The notes under the pieces are model-generated. The model searched no databases, was not told where the DNA came from, and was given only the letters and a program-made list of their open reading frames with translations. This document shows positions 46,385 to 57,174 of a stretch of DNA of 64,000 nt, in pieces. This stretch comes from Bartonella rochalimae ATCC BAA-1498 (GTDB lineage: Bacteria > Pseudomonadota > Alphaproteobacteria > Rhizobiales > Rhizobiaceae): contig NZ_KL407337.1 of assembly GCF_000706645.1 (NCBI RefSeq), forward strand, positions 119,665-183,664, read 5' to 3'. Each line of letters begins with the position of its first letter. The stretch's first letter is position 1. A program made the position numbers and the translations under genes.

Positions 46385-48961
46385 ATGCGTCATTTGAAAA
46401 CAAAATCTATTTCTACGTCTTGTCCTGCTGATAAAAGTGAAGAAGATGTATCAAAAAAAGATTCATCAGCGAATGTTGTTGAAATGCTTTCTTATCCTGC
46501 GGTGTGGAAAAAAGCATTTTCTCTTGGGCAGAACGTACGTTTTACCCGAACACCAGAAGTAGAGATTTTGCGTCGTCGTATAGAAACAGATCCAATTTTT
46601 GCAAAACAATTTAAAGGTTTTACGGGGAAAAAGCAGCAAAAATTTACGGATATGACGAAATTAGATAGGGTGGAAATGGAATCTCAATTGACAGAAAATG
46701 AAATAAATATTTCGTTGTCTGAAAAGAAAGCATCGCTTTATTCTTCAGCTGCTTTTAAACAATTTATACAACAGACTATGGTTACGCCAATTAAAGAAAA
46801 TAGAGTACATCATTCATCTGTGATAGAAGAAGAAAACGTAACCCAAAAAACAGATCATACGTTATATCTATCTGATTATTTGTCTGATGATGCATTTTTT
46901 GAGTGCGATCCTTTTATATTAGGACAAATTAATCAGAAGACTTCAAGAGAAGAAGCATTGGTTAATTTTATTCATAATAAAGATTTATTGGAGACTGATT
47001 CTGTTATTGATGAATCAATTACTGCTTTTTATCGTGTGTTTGAATTTCATCATCCTCAGCTTTGTAATATGGGTGAATCAAAAGCTTCAACAGGAGAGAT
47101 CAAGGATTCTGAAAAAATTTTTGATTTGAATTATACGGAAAGTGAAGTTGTTCAAGAAATTCAAATGTGTCATGTTGAATCTTCTTTGAAAGACGAAGAT
47201 AATGAAGTTATAAAGAGCCAAGATTCTTCTGTTGTTGAAGAATCTATTTATGAAGCAAACAATATAACGGATGCTGTAGCGCATAATAACTTGTCCCATG
47301 TTACTGATTGCATAACAGTAAGAGAGGATATAGTGAATGCTTCTCCAATGAGAGAAAAAGAAAGCGGACAGAAAACGACAGGTGTACCATTTCGTGGTCG
47401 TGATTCAGCTTTTATACCAAGTTTGCATTCTGTAAACTGCGGTGCTTATGAATTTCCTCCAATTGATTTATTACAAGAACCTGTTTTTAAGGATGGCGCA
47501 ATTATTTCGCAAGAAACATTGGAGCGTAGTGCAGGGCTTTTGGAAAGTGTTTTAGAAGATTTTGGCATTAAGGGTGAAATTATTCATGTTCGCCCAGGGC
47601 CAGTGGTAACAATGTACGAATTTGAACCAGCAGCTGGGGTTAAATCATCACGTGTTATTGGCCTTTCTGATGATATTGCTCGTTCTATGTCTGCTATTTC
47701 TGCTCGTGTTGCTGTGATTCCTGGACGGAATGTTATTGGAATTGAGTTGCCAAATGCAGTTCGTGAGACTGTTTATTTGCGCGAATTAATTCAATCAAGT
47801 ACTTTTGGTGATAGCAAATTTAAATTAGCTCTCGCTTTAGGGAAAGGGATTAATGGTGATCCTGTAACAGCAGAATTGGCAAAAATGCCTCATTTATTAG
47901 TTGCTGGAACGACAGGATCAGGAAAGTCAGTTGCTATTAATACAATGATTTTGTCGATTCTTTATCGACTTTCGCCAGAGCAGTGTCGTTTGATTATGGT
48001 TGATCCTAAAATGCTGGAATTATCTATTTATGATGGTATTCCTCATCTTCTAACACCTGTTGTAACTGATCCTAAAAAAGCTGTAACGGCTTTAAAATGG
48101 GTGGTTCGTGAAATGGAAGAACGTTACCGAAAAATGGCTAAATTGGGTGTACGTAATATTGATGGTTTTAATGCACGGGTTGCGCTTGCTGTGGAAAAAG
48201 GTGAGACAATTATGTGTACTGTACAGTCGGGCTTTGATAAGGAAAGTGGAGAAATACTTTATCATGAAGAAACTATGGATTTGACACAGTTGCCTTATAT
48301 TGTTGTTATTGTTGATGAAATGGCGGATCTCATGATGGTGGCAGGTAAAGAGATTGAAGGCGCTATTCAACGTTTAGCACAAATGGCTCGGGCTGCTGGT
48401 ATTCATCTTATTATGGCTACACAGCGCCCTTCTGTTGATGTAATTACAGGCACAATTAAGGCAAATTTTCCTACTCGTATTTCTTTTCAAGTTACATCGA
48501 AAATTGATAGTCGTACAATTTTAGGTGAACAAGGTGCTGAAACCCTTTTAGGGCAGGGAGATATGCTTCACATGGTTGGTGGTGGCCGTATTGTGCGTGT
48601 GCATGGACCTTTTGTTTCTGATAAAGAAGTAGAGTCAGTTGTTGCACACCTTAAAAAGCAGGGGAAACCTGATTATTTAGCAACAGTAACAGATAGTGAG
48701 GAGGATGATGACGATTCTGAAGTTGCTGATTCTGTTTCTGAAATTGTTGCAGCAGGAAATTCTAGTGAAGATGGTGAAGAGCTTTATGTGCAAGCAGTTA
48801 AAATTGTATTGCGTGATAAAAAATGTTCAACGTCTTATATTCAGCGTCGTCTTTCAATTGGCTATAATAAAGCGGCTGCTCTTGTAGAACGAATGGAAGA
48901 AGAGGGTATTGTTGGGGCTGCTAATCATGTAGGGAAACGTGAAATTTTGCTTAGTAAGTGA
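46385..48961 (+). CDS. ftsK: FtsK/SpoIIIE-type DNA translocase without N-terminal membrane domain
   Basis: An 858-residue DNA translocase. The motor domain shows Walker A ([19 protein letters not shown]), Walker B ([15 protein letters not shown]), [20 protein letters not shown] and the C-terminal gamma winged-helix domain ([20 protein letters not shown]), which reads KOPS sequences. The first 340 or so residues are hydrophilic and poorly conserved with no clear membrane segment, unlike canonical FtsK with four. The frame opens at a TTG (46373); I use the ATG at 46385. Rhizobiales often encode two FtsK paralogs, and this is likely the soluble one. Confidence 0.92.
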   Translation: MRHLKTKSISTSCPADKSEEDVSKKDSSANVVEMLSYPAVWKKAFSLGQNVRFTRTPEVEILRRRIETDPIFAKQFKGFTGKKQQKFTDMTKLDRVEMESQLTENEINISLSEKKASLYSSAAFKQFIQQTMVTPIKENRVHHSSVIEEENVTQKTDHTLYLSDYLSDDAFFECDPFILGQINQKTSREEALVNFIHNKDLLETDSVIDESITAFYRVFEFHHPQLCNMGESKASTGEIKDSEKIFDLNYTESEVVQEIQMCHVESSLKDEDNEVIKSQDSSVVEESIYEANNITDAVAHNNLSHVTDCITVREDIVNASPMREKESGQKTTGVPFRGRDSAFIPSLHSVNCGAYEFPPIDLLQEPVFKDGAIISQETLERSAGLLESVLEDFGIKGEIIHVRPGPVVTMYEFEPAAGVKSSRVIGLSDDIARSMSAISARVAVIPGRNVIGIELPNAVRETVYLRELIQSSTFGDSKFKLALALGKGINGDPVTAELAKMPHLLVAGTTGSGKSVAINTMILSILYRLSPEQCRLIMVDPKMLELSIYDGIPHLLTPVVTDPKKAVTALKWVVREMEERYRKMAKLGVRNIDGFNARVALAVEKGETIMCTVQSGFDKESGEILYHEETMDLTQLPYIVVIVDEMADLMMVAGKEIEGAIQRLAQMARAAGIHLIMATQRPSVDVITGTIKANFPTRISFQVTSKIDSRTILGEQGAETLLGQGDMLHMVGGGRIVRVHGPFVSDKEVESVVAHLKKQGKPDYLATVTDSEEDDDDSEVADSVSEIVAAGNSSEDGEELYVQAVKIVLRDKKCSTSYIQRRLSIGYNKAAALVERMEEEGIVGAANHVGKREILLSK

Positions 48962-49398
48962 TTTAAAAGCGATATTAATATCTTATAACTATCAGATCTA
49001 TATTAGAGCTAAATGATTCATTTTTAAAAGCTCATATTTTATGGTAAATCTTCATAAGATTGAATAAAAAGTGGTAGAGTAAAAGAACTATTTGAAGATT
49101 TCAGTTTAATAAATTGTCACCCATCTATTCTTATAGAGGAAAAACAGACTTCAAAATTGTAATGAGAGATAACAGTTGCAATAGAGACGATAAGAAATTG
49201 TACGAACGATATAGCTTTATGATCAAATAGATAGTAGGCATTGTGTAAGCGCTTATTGGAACCGGTTTCGATTTTATTAGGTGCCAAATAGTGTAAAAGG
49301 GATTGGGAATCAAACTTATTATTTTAAAAACTTAATCACGGAACAAAGGTCAGAATTATTTTTCTATGTTCCATGACTAAAGAGCTATATATGTAAAC
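48962..49398. other. Intergenic region between ftsK and mscL
   Basis: About 437 bases between convergent genes. No gene or clear terminator could be supported. Confidence 0.45.
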
Positions 49399-49812
49399 TT
49401 ATTTTTTATTGGCTAATAAATCGCGGATTTCTGTTAAAAGTTTTTCTTCAAGAGACATGTCTGTTGGATTTTCTGCTTCTTTTTGTTGACGGCGAATTTT
49501 ATTGATACCTTTGACAAAAAGGAAAAGAACCCAAGCAATAATCAGAAAATTGATAAGAAGTGTTATAAAATTTCCATAGCTAATGGTTGCTCCTGCTTCT
49601 TTCGCAGCATTTAGGGTTGCTTGTTTTTCACCTGCGAGTTGAATAAACATATTAGAGAAGTCAATACCACCTGTGATAAGACCAATAACTGGCATAAAAA
49701 TATCATTAACAATTGAATTAACTAGACCACCAAAAGCGCCTCCTATAATGACACCGATAGCTAAATCAATCATATTTCCTTTTAAGGCAAATTCTTTGAA
49801 TTCTTTAAGCAT
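49399..49812 (-). CDS. mscL: Large-conductance mechanosensitive channel
   Basis: A 137-residue MscL homolog that opens under membrane tension to release solutes on osmotic downshock. The N-terminal amphipathic helix and first membrane segment ([20 protein letters not shown] then [20 protein letters not shown]), the periplasmic loop and the second membrane segment ([20 protein letters not shown]) are intact, as is the charged C-terminal helix ending in [13 protein letters not shown]. It is a single-gene unit. Confidence 0.96.
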   Translation of the reverse strand: MLKEFKEFALKGNMIDLAIGVIIGGAFGGLVNSIVNDIFMPVIGLITGGIDFSNMFIQLAGEKQATLNAAKEAGATISYGNFITLLINFLIIAWVLFLFVKGINKIRRQQKEAENPTDMSLEEKLLTEIRDLLANKK

Positions 49813-50243
49813 TGTGTTTTCCTATTTATATTTGCGATGTATAACAATTTTAACTATCGCTTTTAATAAAAAAGAAAAGAGTAATTTTAATTTTCTTGCT
49901 CAATTATAGTGTAGATATCAACAATATTTTACAATATTCTTATGATAATGAAAATGCTCTACTAAATGTTTTATTTTACGCTAATATTAAAGATATTTTA
50001 TAGTGAAATACCTATATTAAAAATCATGAAAATATGTTAGATGTATAAGTTCACTTCGATGATTTATCTGACTTTTTCAATATTTATAAGAGTAAAGTTA
50101 ATCCCTTAAATTATATTGTACATTTTTGTACTATAGAGATTTATTTTATCATTTGTATGCTATTTTGTCTTTATTGGTGGTTTTTGATGTCAAAAATTTC
50201 AATAAAATGCAAAAGATAGATTTTATTGTATAAAGGCAGATTT
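49813..50243. other. Divergent intergenic region between mscL and pyrD
   Basis: About 430 AT-rich bases that must hold two divergent promoters. No ORF or structured RNA recognised. Confidence 0.45.
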
Positions 50244-51332
50244 ATGGGTTTCTTTCGTTGTATTGGTCGTTCCGCTTTATTTATGTTAGATCCAGAGCGT
50301 GCGCATCATTTAGCTATTTCTGGATTAAAAAGTGGACTGGGTTGTTGTCAAAAGATTTTTGATAAGCGTTTATGTGTCAATATTTTAGGACTTACTTTTG
50401 AAAATTTTATTGGCCTTGCTGCAGGCTTTGATAAAAATGCAGAAGTTGTAGATTCTATTTTACGCTTAGGGTTTGGTTTTACTGAAATTGGTACAGTTAC
50501 ACCAAAACCACAGGTTGGGAATCCAAAACCACGGCTTTTCCGCTTGATAGAAGATGAAGCTATTATTAATAGAATGGGTTTTAATAATGACGGATACCAA
50601 ACTGTTTATCGTAAGCTTTGTGCACGGAAACGTGTTGGTATTGTAGGAGTCAATATTGGTGCGAATAAGGATGCAGTAAATAGGATTGACGATTATGTTT
50701 CTGGTATTGCTTGCTTTTACGATGTTGCTGATTATTTTGCGCTTAATGTTTCTTCACCTAATACACCAGGTTTACGTAATTTGCAGATCCGTGATAGCTT
50801 GCATTTTTTGATTCAAGCAATTTCGCAAGCACGTAGCGAACAAAAGGAAAAACATGGATTCTCTATTCCGATTTTTTTGAAAATTGCTCCTGATTTGACG
50901 GAGAAGGAATTAGATGATGTGGCTCAAGAAATAAGTGCTTCTGATTTTGATGGTTTAATTATTTCTAACACGACTCTTTCGCGTAGGGGACTCACAGATA
51001 GCAGGTGGATTGATGAAGAAGGTGGGCTATCAGGACGTCCATTATTTGAACGTTCTACTATTGTTCTTGCAAAAATGCGTAAAAAATTAGGAAAAGATAT
51101 TGCAATTATTGGTGTCGGTGGTGTGAGGGATGCACAAACAGCTTTGGAAAAAGTTAAAGCTGGTGCAGATTTGATACAAATTTATAGTGGAATGATTTAT
51201 GAAGGACCAAATATTGCTGTAACCATTATGGAAGAAATTTTAAAGTTGATGCAGCAAGAGGGTGTTGATAATATAACAGCTTATCGCGATTATAATGTTG
51301 ACAATTGGGCAAAATGTGCACTCTCTTTATAA
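50244..51332 (+). CDS. pyrD: Dihydroorotate dehydrogenase (quinone), class 2
   Basis: Membrane-associated flavoenzyme of pyrimidine synthesis that oxidises dihydroorotate with quinone. The 362-residue protein has the class 2 N-terminal extension ([18 protein letters not shown] helices), the FMN site [20 protein letters not shown], the [14 protein letters not shown] active-site loop with the catalytic Ser, and [20 protein letters not shown]. The frame extends to a TTG at 50226, but the ATG at 50244, preceded by AAGGCAG, is the sensible start. Confidence 0.95.
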   Translation: MGFFRCIGRSALFMLDPERAHHLAISGLKSGLGCCQKIFDKRLCVNILGLTFENFIGLAAGFDKNAEVVDSILRLGFGFTEIGTVTPKPQVGNPKPRLFRLIEDEAIINRMGFNNDGYQTVYRKLCARKRVGIVGVNIGANKDAVNRIDDYVSGIACFYDVADYFALNVSSPNTPGLRNLQIRDSLHFLIQAISQARSEQKEKHGFSIPIFLKIAPDLTEKELDDVAQEISASDFDGLIISNTTLSRRGLTDSRWIDEEGGLSGRPLFERSTIVLAKMRKKLGKDIAIIGVGGVRDAQTALEKVKAGADLIQIYSGMIYEGPNIAVTIMEEILKLMQQEGVDNITAYRDYNVDNWAKCALSL

Positions 51333-51434
51333 TAAAATTGTTGTTTTTTGATAAAAAATGTAAGTTTTGTTTAAAGGGGCTTGCAAACTCTTTTGATCTT
51401 CCGTATGTCACACAAACAAAAAGTAAGTATTTAT

Positions 51435-51511
51435 GCGGTTGTAGCTCAGTTGGTTAGAGCGCTGGTTTGTGGCACCAGAGGTCGTAGGTTCAAATCCCAC
51501 CAACCGTACCA
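51435..51511 (+). tRNA. tRNA-His (anticodon GTG), alphaproteobacterial type
   Basis: A 77-base cloverleaf: acceptor GCGGTTG/CAACCGT with G1 opposite T72, anticodon loop TTGTGGC, T loop TTCAAAT and encoded CCA. Base 73 is A, and the base before G1 is T, so no G-1 is encoded. Bacterial tRNA-His normally has G-1 paired with C73; lack of both is the known alphaproteobacterial exception. Confidence 0.96.
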
Positions 51512-51712
51512 TTTTTCACTGTGTTTAGCAAAATTAAACGGTATTTTAGAAAACCGTTAGATGTATTTTCCTTGATAAGCGTTATTATGTTCTTTAAATA
51601 AAAATTAAGCTGATGCAATTTTTGCATAATATTGATTATATAAAATGATGTTATAACAAAGAGAGCTGAGTTTTTTTGAATTGGTGCGTTATGACTGTGA
51701 AAAAGTAAACAA

Positions 51713-53116
51713 ATGAAGAATGAAAATTGTAAGTCTATTTCTGATTTTCTTGAAAATTTACGTGGTGTAAAGGATTGGAAGCAAGTTTCACAATGGCTTG
51801 CATTTCGCAACGTAGAGGATATCGAGTGTATTACACCCGATCAAGCAGGGGTAGCACGTGGCAAGATGATGCTTTCTAAAAAGTTCACGTCGGATACATC
51901 ATTAGCATTACCTTCGTCTGTTTTTATGTCAACAATTTCAGGAAACTATCCAGAAGATGGCAATGGTTTTGAGTATCCAAAAGCAGACGGTGATTTACGC
52001 CTTGAGCCTGATCTTTCTACATTGACCATTGTTCCATGGGAAGAGGCTCCTACAGCACAAGTGATTTGTGATCTTATCTATCAAAATGGACAGGCTGTTG
52101 AGTATACACCGCGTAATGTTTTGAGAACAGTGATTGATTTTTATACTCAGATGGGTTTAAAGCCAGTTGTTGCACCAGAAATTGAATTTTATTTTGTACA
52201 AAAGAATCCCGATCCTGATTATCCTTTGGTATCTCCAGTTGGTCGCTCTGGGCGTGCAATTGGGGGAGGGCAAGGATATTCAATTGCTGGTGTGAATGAA
52301 TTTGATGAAGTGATTGATGATATTTATCATTTTTCAGAAGCACAAGGATTAGAAATTGATACACTTATTCATGAAGAAGGGGCTGGTCAATTCGAAATTA
52401 ATTTACGTCATGGTGATCCTATTGAATTAGCTGACCAAGTTTTTATGTTTAAACGAACTATCCGTGAAGCAGCACTTAAACATAATATGTATGCAACATT
52501 TATGGCAAAGCCTATCCAGGGGCAGCCAGGATCTGCTATGCATATTCATCAATCTGTGATCAATCAAGAGACAGGTGCGAATATTTTTACAAAAGAGGAT
52601 GGTGGAGAAAGTGTATATTTTCGCTACTTTATTGGTGGGTTACAAAGGCATATGGCAGGAGCTCTTGTTATGCTTGCTCCTTATGTTAATTCTTATCGGC
52701 GGCTCATGCCTGGAATCTCAGCACCGGTGAATTTGCGATGGGGATATGATAATCGTACAACAGCTTTTCGTGTGCCAAGTTCTGTTCCACAAGGACGGCG
52801 TGTTGAGAATAGAATTCCTTCATCAGATGCTAATCCTTATTTGGCACTTGCAGCTTCTTTGGCTTGTGGCCTCATTGGTTTGCAACAAAAAATTGAGCCG
52901 GATAACCCAACAATAAAAACTGTAAATGCTGATAATATCGAATTACCGCGTGGTCTTATTGAAGCTGTTAATTTATTTGAACAAGATAAAGAATTGCGTG
53001 CTATTTTAGGAGATACATTTGTGAGCACTTACGCTGCTATTAAACGACAAGAATTTGAAATTTTTATGGAAGTTATTAGTCCATGGGAGCGTGAATATCT
53101 TCTGCTGAATGTTTAA
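51713..53116 (+). CDS. puuA: Glutamine synthetase-family protein, probable gamma-glutamylputrescine synthetase
   Basis: A 467-residue GS-fold ligase. The catalytic metal sites are visible in APEIEFYFVQ, EEGAGQFEINL and SAMHIHQSV, and the nucleotide/substrate loops in APVNLRWGYDNRTTAFRVPS and RVENRIPSSDANPYLALAAS. It lacks features of housekeeping GlnA and resembles PuuA/glutamylpolyamine ligases. The next gene, 11 bases downstream, encodes an FAD oxidase of the PuuB type, which supports a role in putrescine breakdown. The precise polyamine or amine substrate is inferred, not shown. Confidence 0.82.
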   Translation: MKNENCKSISDFLENLRGVKDWKQVSQWLAFRNVEDIECITPDQAGVARGKMMLSKKFTSDTSLALPSSVFMSTISGNYPEDGNGFEYPKADGDLRLEPDLSTLTIVPWEEAPTAQVICDLIYQNGQAVEYTPRNVLRTVIDFYTQMGLKPVVAPEIEFYFVQKNPDPDYPLVSPVGRSGRAIGGGQGYSIAGVNEFDEVIDDIYHFSEAQGLEIDTLIHEEGAGQFEINLRHGDPIELADQVFMFKRTIREAALKHNMYATFMAKPIQGQPGSAMHIHQSVINQETGANIFTKEDGGESVYFRYFIGGLQRHMAGALVMLAPYVNSYRRLMPGISAPVNLRWGYDNRTTAFRVPSSVPQGRRVENRIPSSDANPYLALAASLACGLIGLQQKIEPDNPTIKTVNADNIELPRGLIEAVNLFEQDKELRAILGDTFVSTYAAIKRQEFEIFMEVISPWEREYLLLNV

Positions 53117-53127
53117 GTATTTCTATT

Positions 53128-54411
53128 ATGAGTGATTATAATCCCGTTTCTCCTGGACATTCTTGGTATGAAGATACTTTAAAAGAACGTCCTTCGTATC
53201 CATTCGTTGACGAACAAGCACAGTGTGATGTGGTTATTATTGGAGGTGGTTTTACTGGGCTTTCAGCTGCTTATCACTTAGCTAAAAATGGAGTTAGTGT
53301 TATTTTATGTGAGGCTTCACGTTTTGGCGATGGAGCTTCTGGAAGGAATGGGGGGCAATTGGGGACAGGGCAACGACAATGGGTAGAAACGTTAGAGAAA
53401 AAATACGGTTTTGAAAGAAGTAAAGCACTGTTTGATTTAGCTGAAGAAGCTAAAAAAGATATTTTTTCTTGGTGTAGTAGGCCTGATTGTAAAATTGATT
53501 TTATGATAGGGCAGCTTTCAGTTATCCATAAAAAACGTGAAATTATAACTTATCAGCAGCATGTTGAGACATTACAGCGTTATGGTTATTCTAACCTTAC
53601 TTTTATGAATAAAAATGAAACCGCTGAGCGACTTGGCTCATCTTTTTATCATGGTGGTCTCTATGATACAGAAACTGGTCATATCAATCCTTTAAAATTT
53701 GTTGTTTGGTTGGCAAAAAAAGCAAAAGAGGCTGGTGCTAAACTTTATGAAAAAACCCAAGTAACAGGGATAGAACGAAAGAGAAATCAGTATGTAGTAA
53801 GAACAGAGTTGGCGAACATTACGGCTGAGAATGTTTTATTAGCAACCAATGCCTATAAACTTGGGCTCCAACATTTTGTTGAGAAGAATATTGTTTCTAT
53901 TCGCTCATATATTGGAGCGACAGAGCCATTACCAAAACATAGTTCAATTCTTTCAAACGGTGAAGCTGTAGATGATTCTCGTTTCATGGTTCGTTATTTT
54001 CGCAAAAGTATTGATAATCGCTTATTATTTGGGGGAGTAGAAAGTTATGATCATCGGTATCCGGCTAACTTAAATGAGCGTATATATCGGCAAATTATTG
54101 AAATTTATCCTCAATTACGGTCTATAAATTTAACTCATTGTTGGGGGGGGACAGTAGCTATTACAGTTGAACGTATGCCTTATGTTCGCCAAATTATGCC
54201 AGGTTTTACTTATTGTGGAGGATATTCAGGGCATGGGGTTATGCTGGCCCCCTTTATAGGGAAATTATATGCTGAATGGTTGTCTGGAAAGCATGAGCGT
54301 TTTGCATATTTTCAAGATTTAAAAATTTCTTCTTTTCCAGGTGGAAAATTTTTGCGTTATCCACTTATATTTTTAGCTATGAATTGGTTTTCGTTGATGG
54401 ATCGTTTTTAA
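53128..54411 (+). CDS. puuB: FAD-dependent oxidase, probable gamma-glutamylputrescine oxidase
   Basis: A 427-residue DAO-family flavoenzyme. The FAD dinucleotide-binding motif is CDVVIIGGGFTGLSAAYHLA, with the acidic end of the fold in VILCEASRFGDGASGRNGGQ, a PuuB/OrdL-type feature. The C-terminal GGYSGHGVMLAPFIGKL completes the FAD site. It starts 11 bases after the puuA-like gene, so the pair is likely an operon in which the amine is first glutamylated and then oxidised to an aldehyde. The aldehyde dehydrogenase at 44.7-46.1 kb could act next, but it is unlinked. Confidence 0.83.
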   Translation: MSDYNPVSPGHSWYEDTLKERPSYPFVDEQAQCDVVIIGGGFTGLSAAYHLAKNGVSVILCEASRFGDGASGRNGGQLGTGQRQWVETLEKKYGFERSKALFDLAEEAKKDIFSWCSRPDCKIDFMIGQLSVIHKKREIITYQQHVETLQRYGYSNLTFMNKNETAERLGSSFYHGGLYDTETGHINPLKFVVWLAKKAKEAGAKLYEKTQVTGIERKRNQYVVRTELANITAENVLLATNAYKLGLQHFVEKNIVSIRSYIGATEPLPKHSSILSNGEAVDDSRFMVRYFRKSIDNRLLFGGVESYDHRYPANLNERIYRQIIEIYPQLRSINLTHCWGGTVAITVERMPYVRQIMPGFTYCGGYSGHGVMLAPFIGKLYAEWLSGKHERFAYFQDLKISSFPGGKFLRYPLIFLAMNWFSLMDRF

Positions 54412-54759
54412 TTAGTCATGATTTGAAATGAAGAAAGTTAATGATTTATTTCGTGTCTATCTGCTTTGTAGTATGGTTTTTGTAAGACTATATTTATATG
54501 ATTTATGAAAAGAGGTAAGTGATAGAGAAACATTATAGTTCGTAAGATTATGATGAATAATTTTTTATAAACGAAGACAATTTTTATTTATAGATAGATA
54601 AGAATATGTCTAAATTTTCTGTGATTTTATAACTTATTTTTCATAATACTTTTCATATGCATGTAAAAAAATTCTAATCGGTTAAATAGTTATCTATAAT
54701 TTGATAATGAAGGATTCAGTTTCAATAAATCTGTAGTTCTATTATATATCATGAAATCT
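54412..54759. other. Gene-free stretch before the zwf remnant
   Basis: About 350 very AT-rich bases. It may once have held the body of zwf, but I cannot recognise any part of it. Confidence 0.4.
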
Positions 54760-54960
54760 GAATTTTCAGATGCGTTTTCTGAGAATAATTTCTAGCGTTT
54801 GTGAACGCTTATTGATTGGGGTTATATGCAAAATAAAACATTTTTTGTGCATTGTGATGAAGTTATTGGATGTTGGATTGACCCAATTCTTAAAGAATGA
54901 AAGACAATCAGCCCTTCTATGCATAAGCAAATTCTCGTTCATTGAGAGGATTTTATTTTA
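54760..54960 (+). pseudogene. zwf: Remnant of the 3-prime end of zwf (glucose-6-phosphate dehydrogenase)
   Basis: In one plus-strand frame (54805-54900): TLIDWGYMQNKTFFVHCDEV followed by IGCWIDPILKE and a stop. This closely follows the conserved Zwf C-terminal block (Y-E-R-L-L-x-D-x-x-x-G-N-x-T-L-F-V-R-x-D-E-V, then W-x-W-I-D-P-I-L). Stops (TAG, TGA, TGA) and small indels interrupt it, and the rest of the gene is gone. It lies directly upstream of pgl, as zwf does in the zwf-pgl operons of relatives. Confidence 0.65.
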
Positions 54961-55017
54961 ACTATTTTGAATGAACGTGATAGGTGCGTGTAGAATAACT
55001 TATTTGGGATGATAATA

Positions 55018-55740
55018 ATGTATGAAATGAATATCAACCGTTTAAATTTTGAAACACCTTCTGCTTTAGCATTGGCGTTAACGGATAGGGTTGCAGCAGA
55101 GCTTAGCATCTCTATTCTTGAGCGTAAACAAGCAATTTTAGCTGTTTCTGGTGGAAAAACACCAGAGCTGTTTTTTCATTATTTGTCGAAAGTTGATATT
55201 GATTGGCAAAATGTTATTATAACTTTGGTTGATGAACGCTTTGTCCCTGTTAGCGATGAGCGTTCAAATGAGTATTGTGTACGGCGTTATTTGTTACAAA
55301 ATTTTGCTGCTAAAGCACGTTTCGTAGGACTTTATCATAAAGCAGTGACTGCTGAGCTTGCGGCTTTTTCAGCGGCTAATCGTGTGAACACTTTGCCTAT
55401 GCCGTTTGATGTTACTGTTTTAGGAATGGGTATTGATGGACATACTGCTTCTTTTTTTCCAGATAGTGATCGTTTAGAGCAAGCCCTTGATCTCCAATCA
55501 CAAGCACTTGTTTTACCTATTTATGCTAGGAGTGCTATTGAACCAAGATTGACATTGACTTTGCCGGTTATAATTCAATCTCGTTTTATTGCTCTTCATT
55601 TTGAAGGGGCTCAAAAATATGCTTGTTTCGAAGAAGCTTGTCAAAATGGATCTGAAATGAAAATGCCTATCCGAGCAGTTTTGCAGCATGCCCGTCACCT
55701 GATTCAAGTCTACTGCTCACCTGCCGAAGATGAAATATAA
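55018..55740 (+). CDS. pgl: 6-phosphogluconolactonase
   Basis: Hydrolyses 6-phosphogluconolactone in the oxidative pentose phosphate pathway. The 240-residue protein has the family blocks LAVSGGKTPELFFHYLS, TLVDERFVPVSDERSNE, LGMGIDGHTASFFPDS and the C-terminal ALHFEGAQKYACFEEA. The frame also offers ATG at 55009, but GGGA at 55006-55009 is well placed for the ATG at 55018. The substrate-making enzyme Zwf appears as a decayed fragment just upstream, so either another zwf exists elsewhere or this enzyme has lost its partner. Confidence 0.92.
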   Translation: MYEMNINRLNFETPSALALALTDRVAAELSISILERKQAILAVSGGKTPELFFHYLSKVDIDWQNVIITLVDERFVPVSDERSNEYCVRRYLLQNFAAKARFVGLYHKAVTAELAAFSAANRVNTLPMPFDVTVLGMGIDGHTASFFPDSDRLEQALDLQSQALVLPIYARSAIEPRLTLTLPVIIQSRFIALHFEGAQKYACFEEACQNGSEMKMPIRAVLQHARHLIQVYCSPAEDEI

Positions 55741-56274
55741 GAAGTAAAAAATAATGAAAATATCGTAAAATGAAATGCTTTTTCTGACAATTAAATATGC
55801 AAGTTAATAAGAAATAGAGATATTTTTTCAAAAACAATTTCTATGGTTAAGTAAGGTGTTTGTTAGCATTTTATGCTGGCGCTGAAATCTTCTTTAGCTT
55901 GAGATGCAAAGAAAACTTCTCTCAATGTATTATTGGTGGAAATGATTGCGCTGCAGATGATTATATATTCAAAGTATCCAACAACAATCCATCTCTTATA
56001 GCATTAAACACTTTTGATGATATTTCTGTTGTGTTGATGGAGAGCGGTAATGCGATTTTCTGTGATGTTTATAGGATTATTTAATCATTGCAGGTAATCA
56101 GGTAATTGAACGTCGGAATATCATATCGTAAGATCTTTTAATAATAGATATAGCATAAATATACGTGCATTATATATGAATATCAGTACGCTGTGCAGCT
56201 CAAAAATATTTTCTATTATAGCATTATTAAAATATAAAAATTTATTATTCATGTAATAAAGGTGCGTAAAATTT
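55741..56274. other. Intergenic region between pgl and folD with an uncertain ORF
   Basis: About 530 bases between convergent genes. A 74-codon frame at 55860-56084 (middle part ALNTFDDISVVLMESGNAIF) looks partly coding-like but has a doubtful start and no homolog that I recognise; it may be a fragment of another lost gene. No terminator is clear. Confidence 0.35.
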
Positions 56275-57174
56275 TTAGAATTCTGGTACAGGTAATTTAT
56301 GGGCTCGGGCGGCAGCCTTAAGCGTATTGACCATAAGCATGGCAATGGTCATAGGGCCAACACCTCCTGGCACAGGAGTTATGGCAGTAGCTATTTCCCT
56401 AACTTCTTCAAAATCAACATCGCCAACAATATAGGGTTTCATTGTATTTTTTTCTGATGTTTCAATTCGATTAATACCAACATCGATAATAACTGCTCCT
56501 TTTTTAACCCATTCCTTTTTAATCAACCTTGGACGACCAACAGCTACTACTAAAATATCAGCACTACGGCACACTTCATCAAGATCACGGGTACGACTAT
56601 GCGCAATTGTTACTGTGGCATTGACGGCTGTTAAGAGGGCCGCCATGGGTTTGCCAACAATATTAGATCGTCCGACGATGACGGCATCAAGACCGGATAA
56701 ATCTTTGCCACATTTTTGTTGAATCATCATCAAGATCCCAGCTGGTGTGCAAGGAACGATTGTGTCTTCGAAGATGTTTGCTGCAAGTTTTCCTATATTT
56801 ATATAGTGGAAACCATCAACATCTTTCTCGACAGCGATAGTTTGTGTTATATTGTTTGTATTGATGTGAGTAGGGAGAGGCAGTTGCACCAAAATGCCAT
56901 GGATTTTAGGATCAGAATTTAATGTTTCGATAAGCTGAAGAAGCTCTTTTTCTTTTGTTTCTTTGGGCATCACATGTTTGACTGAAAGAAAGCCGCATTC
57001 TTCAGCCTTTTTACTTTTTGATGAAACATAAATTTGGCTTGCGGGGTCGTCTCCTACAATAATAACAGCGATACCAGGTTGTATTTTATAATTATTGTAG
57101 AGTTTTTCTGTCTCATTTTTAACTTTGACAAGAATGTCTTCGGCAAGTTTTTTGCCATCAATAATATTATCCAT
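56275..57174 (-). CDS. folD: Bifunctional methylenetetrahydrofolate dehydrogenase / cyclohydrolase
   Basis: FolD interconverts methylene-, methenyl- and formyl-tetrahydrofolate, supplying one-carbon units. The 299-residue protein shows [14 protein letters not shown] with the catalytic Tyr and Lys, [21 protein letters not shown], the NADP site [15 protein letters not shown] and the terminal [15 protein letters not shown]. The frame extends 15 codons upstream, but the ATG at 57174, with AAAGGATC just before it, gives the normal start [14 protein letters not shown]. It is divergent from the AsmA gene. Confidence 0.95.
   Translation of the reverse strand: MDNIIDGKKLAEDILVKVKNETEKLYNNYKIQPGIAVIIVGDDPASQIYVSSKSKKAEECGFLSVKHVMPKETKEKELLQLIETLNSDPKIHGILVQLPLPTHINTNNITQTIAVEKDVDGFHYINIGKLAANIFEDTIVPCTPAGILMMIQQKCGKDLSGLDAVIVGRSNIVGKPMAALLTAVNATVTIAHSRTRDLDEVCRSADILVVAVGRPRLIKKEWVKKGAVIIDVGINRIETSEKNTMKPYIVGDVDFEEVREIATAITPVPGGVGPMTIAMLMVNTLKAAARAHKLPVPEF

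Noticed and set aside
55860..56084. Remnant of edd (6-phosphogluconate dehydratase) after pgl
   Set aside because: edd follows pgl in some relatives, but the translated sequence shows none of its conserved blocks.
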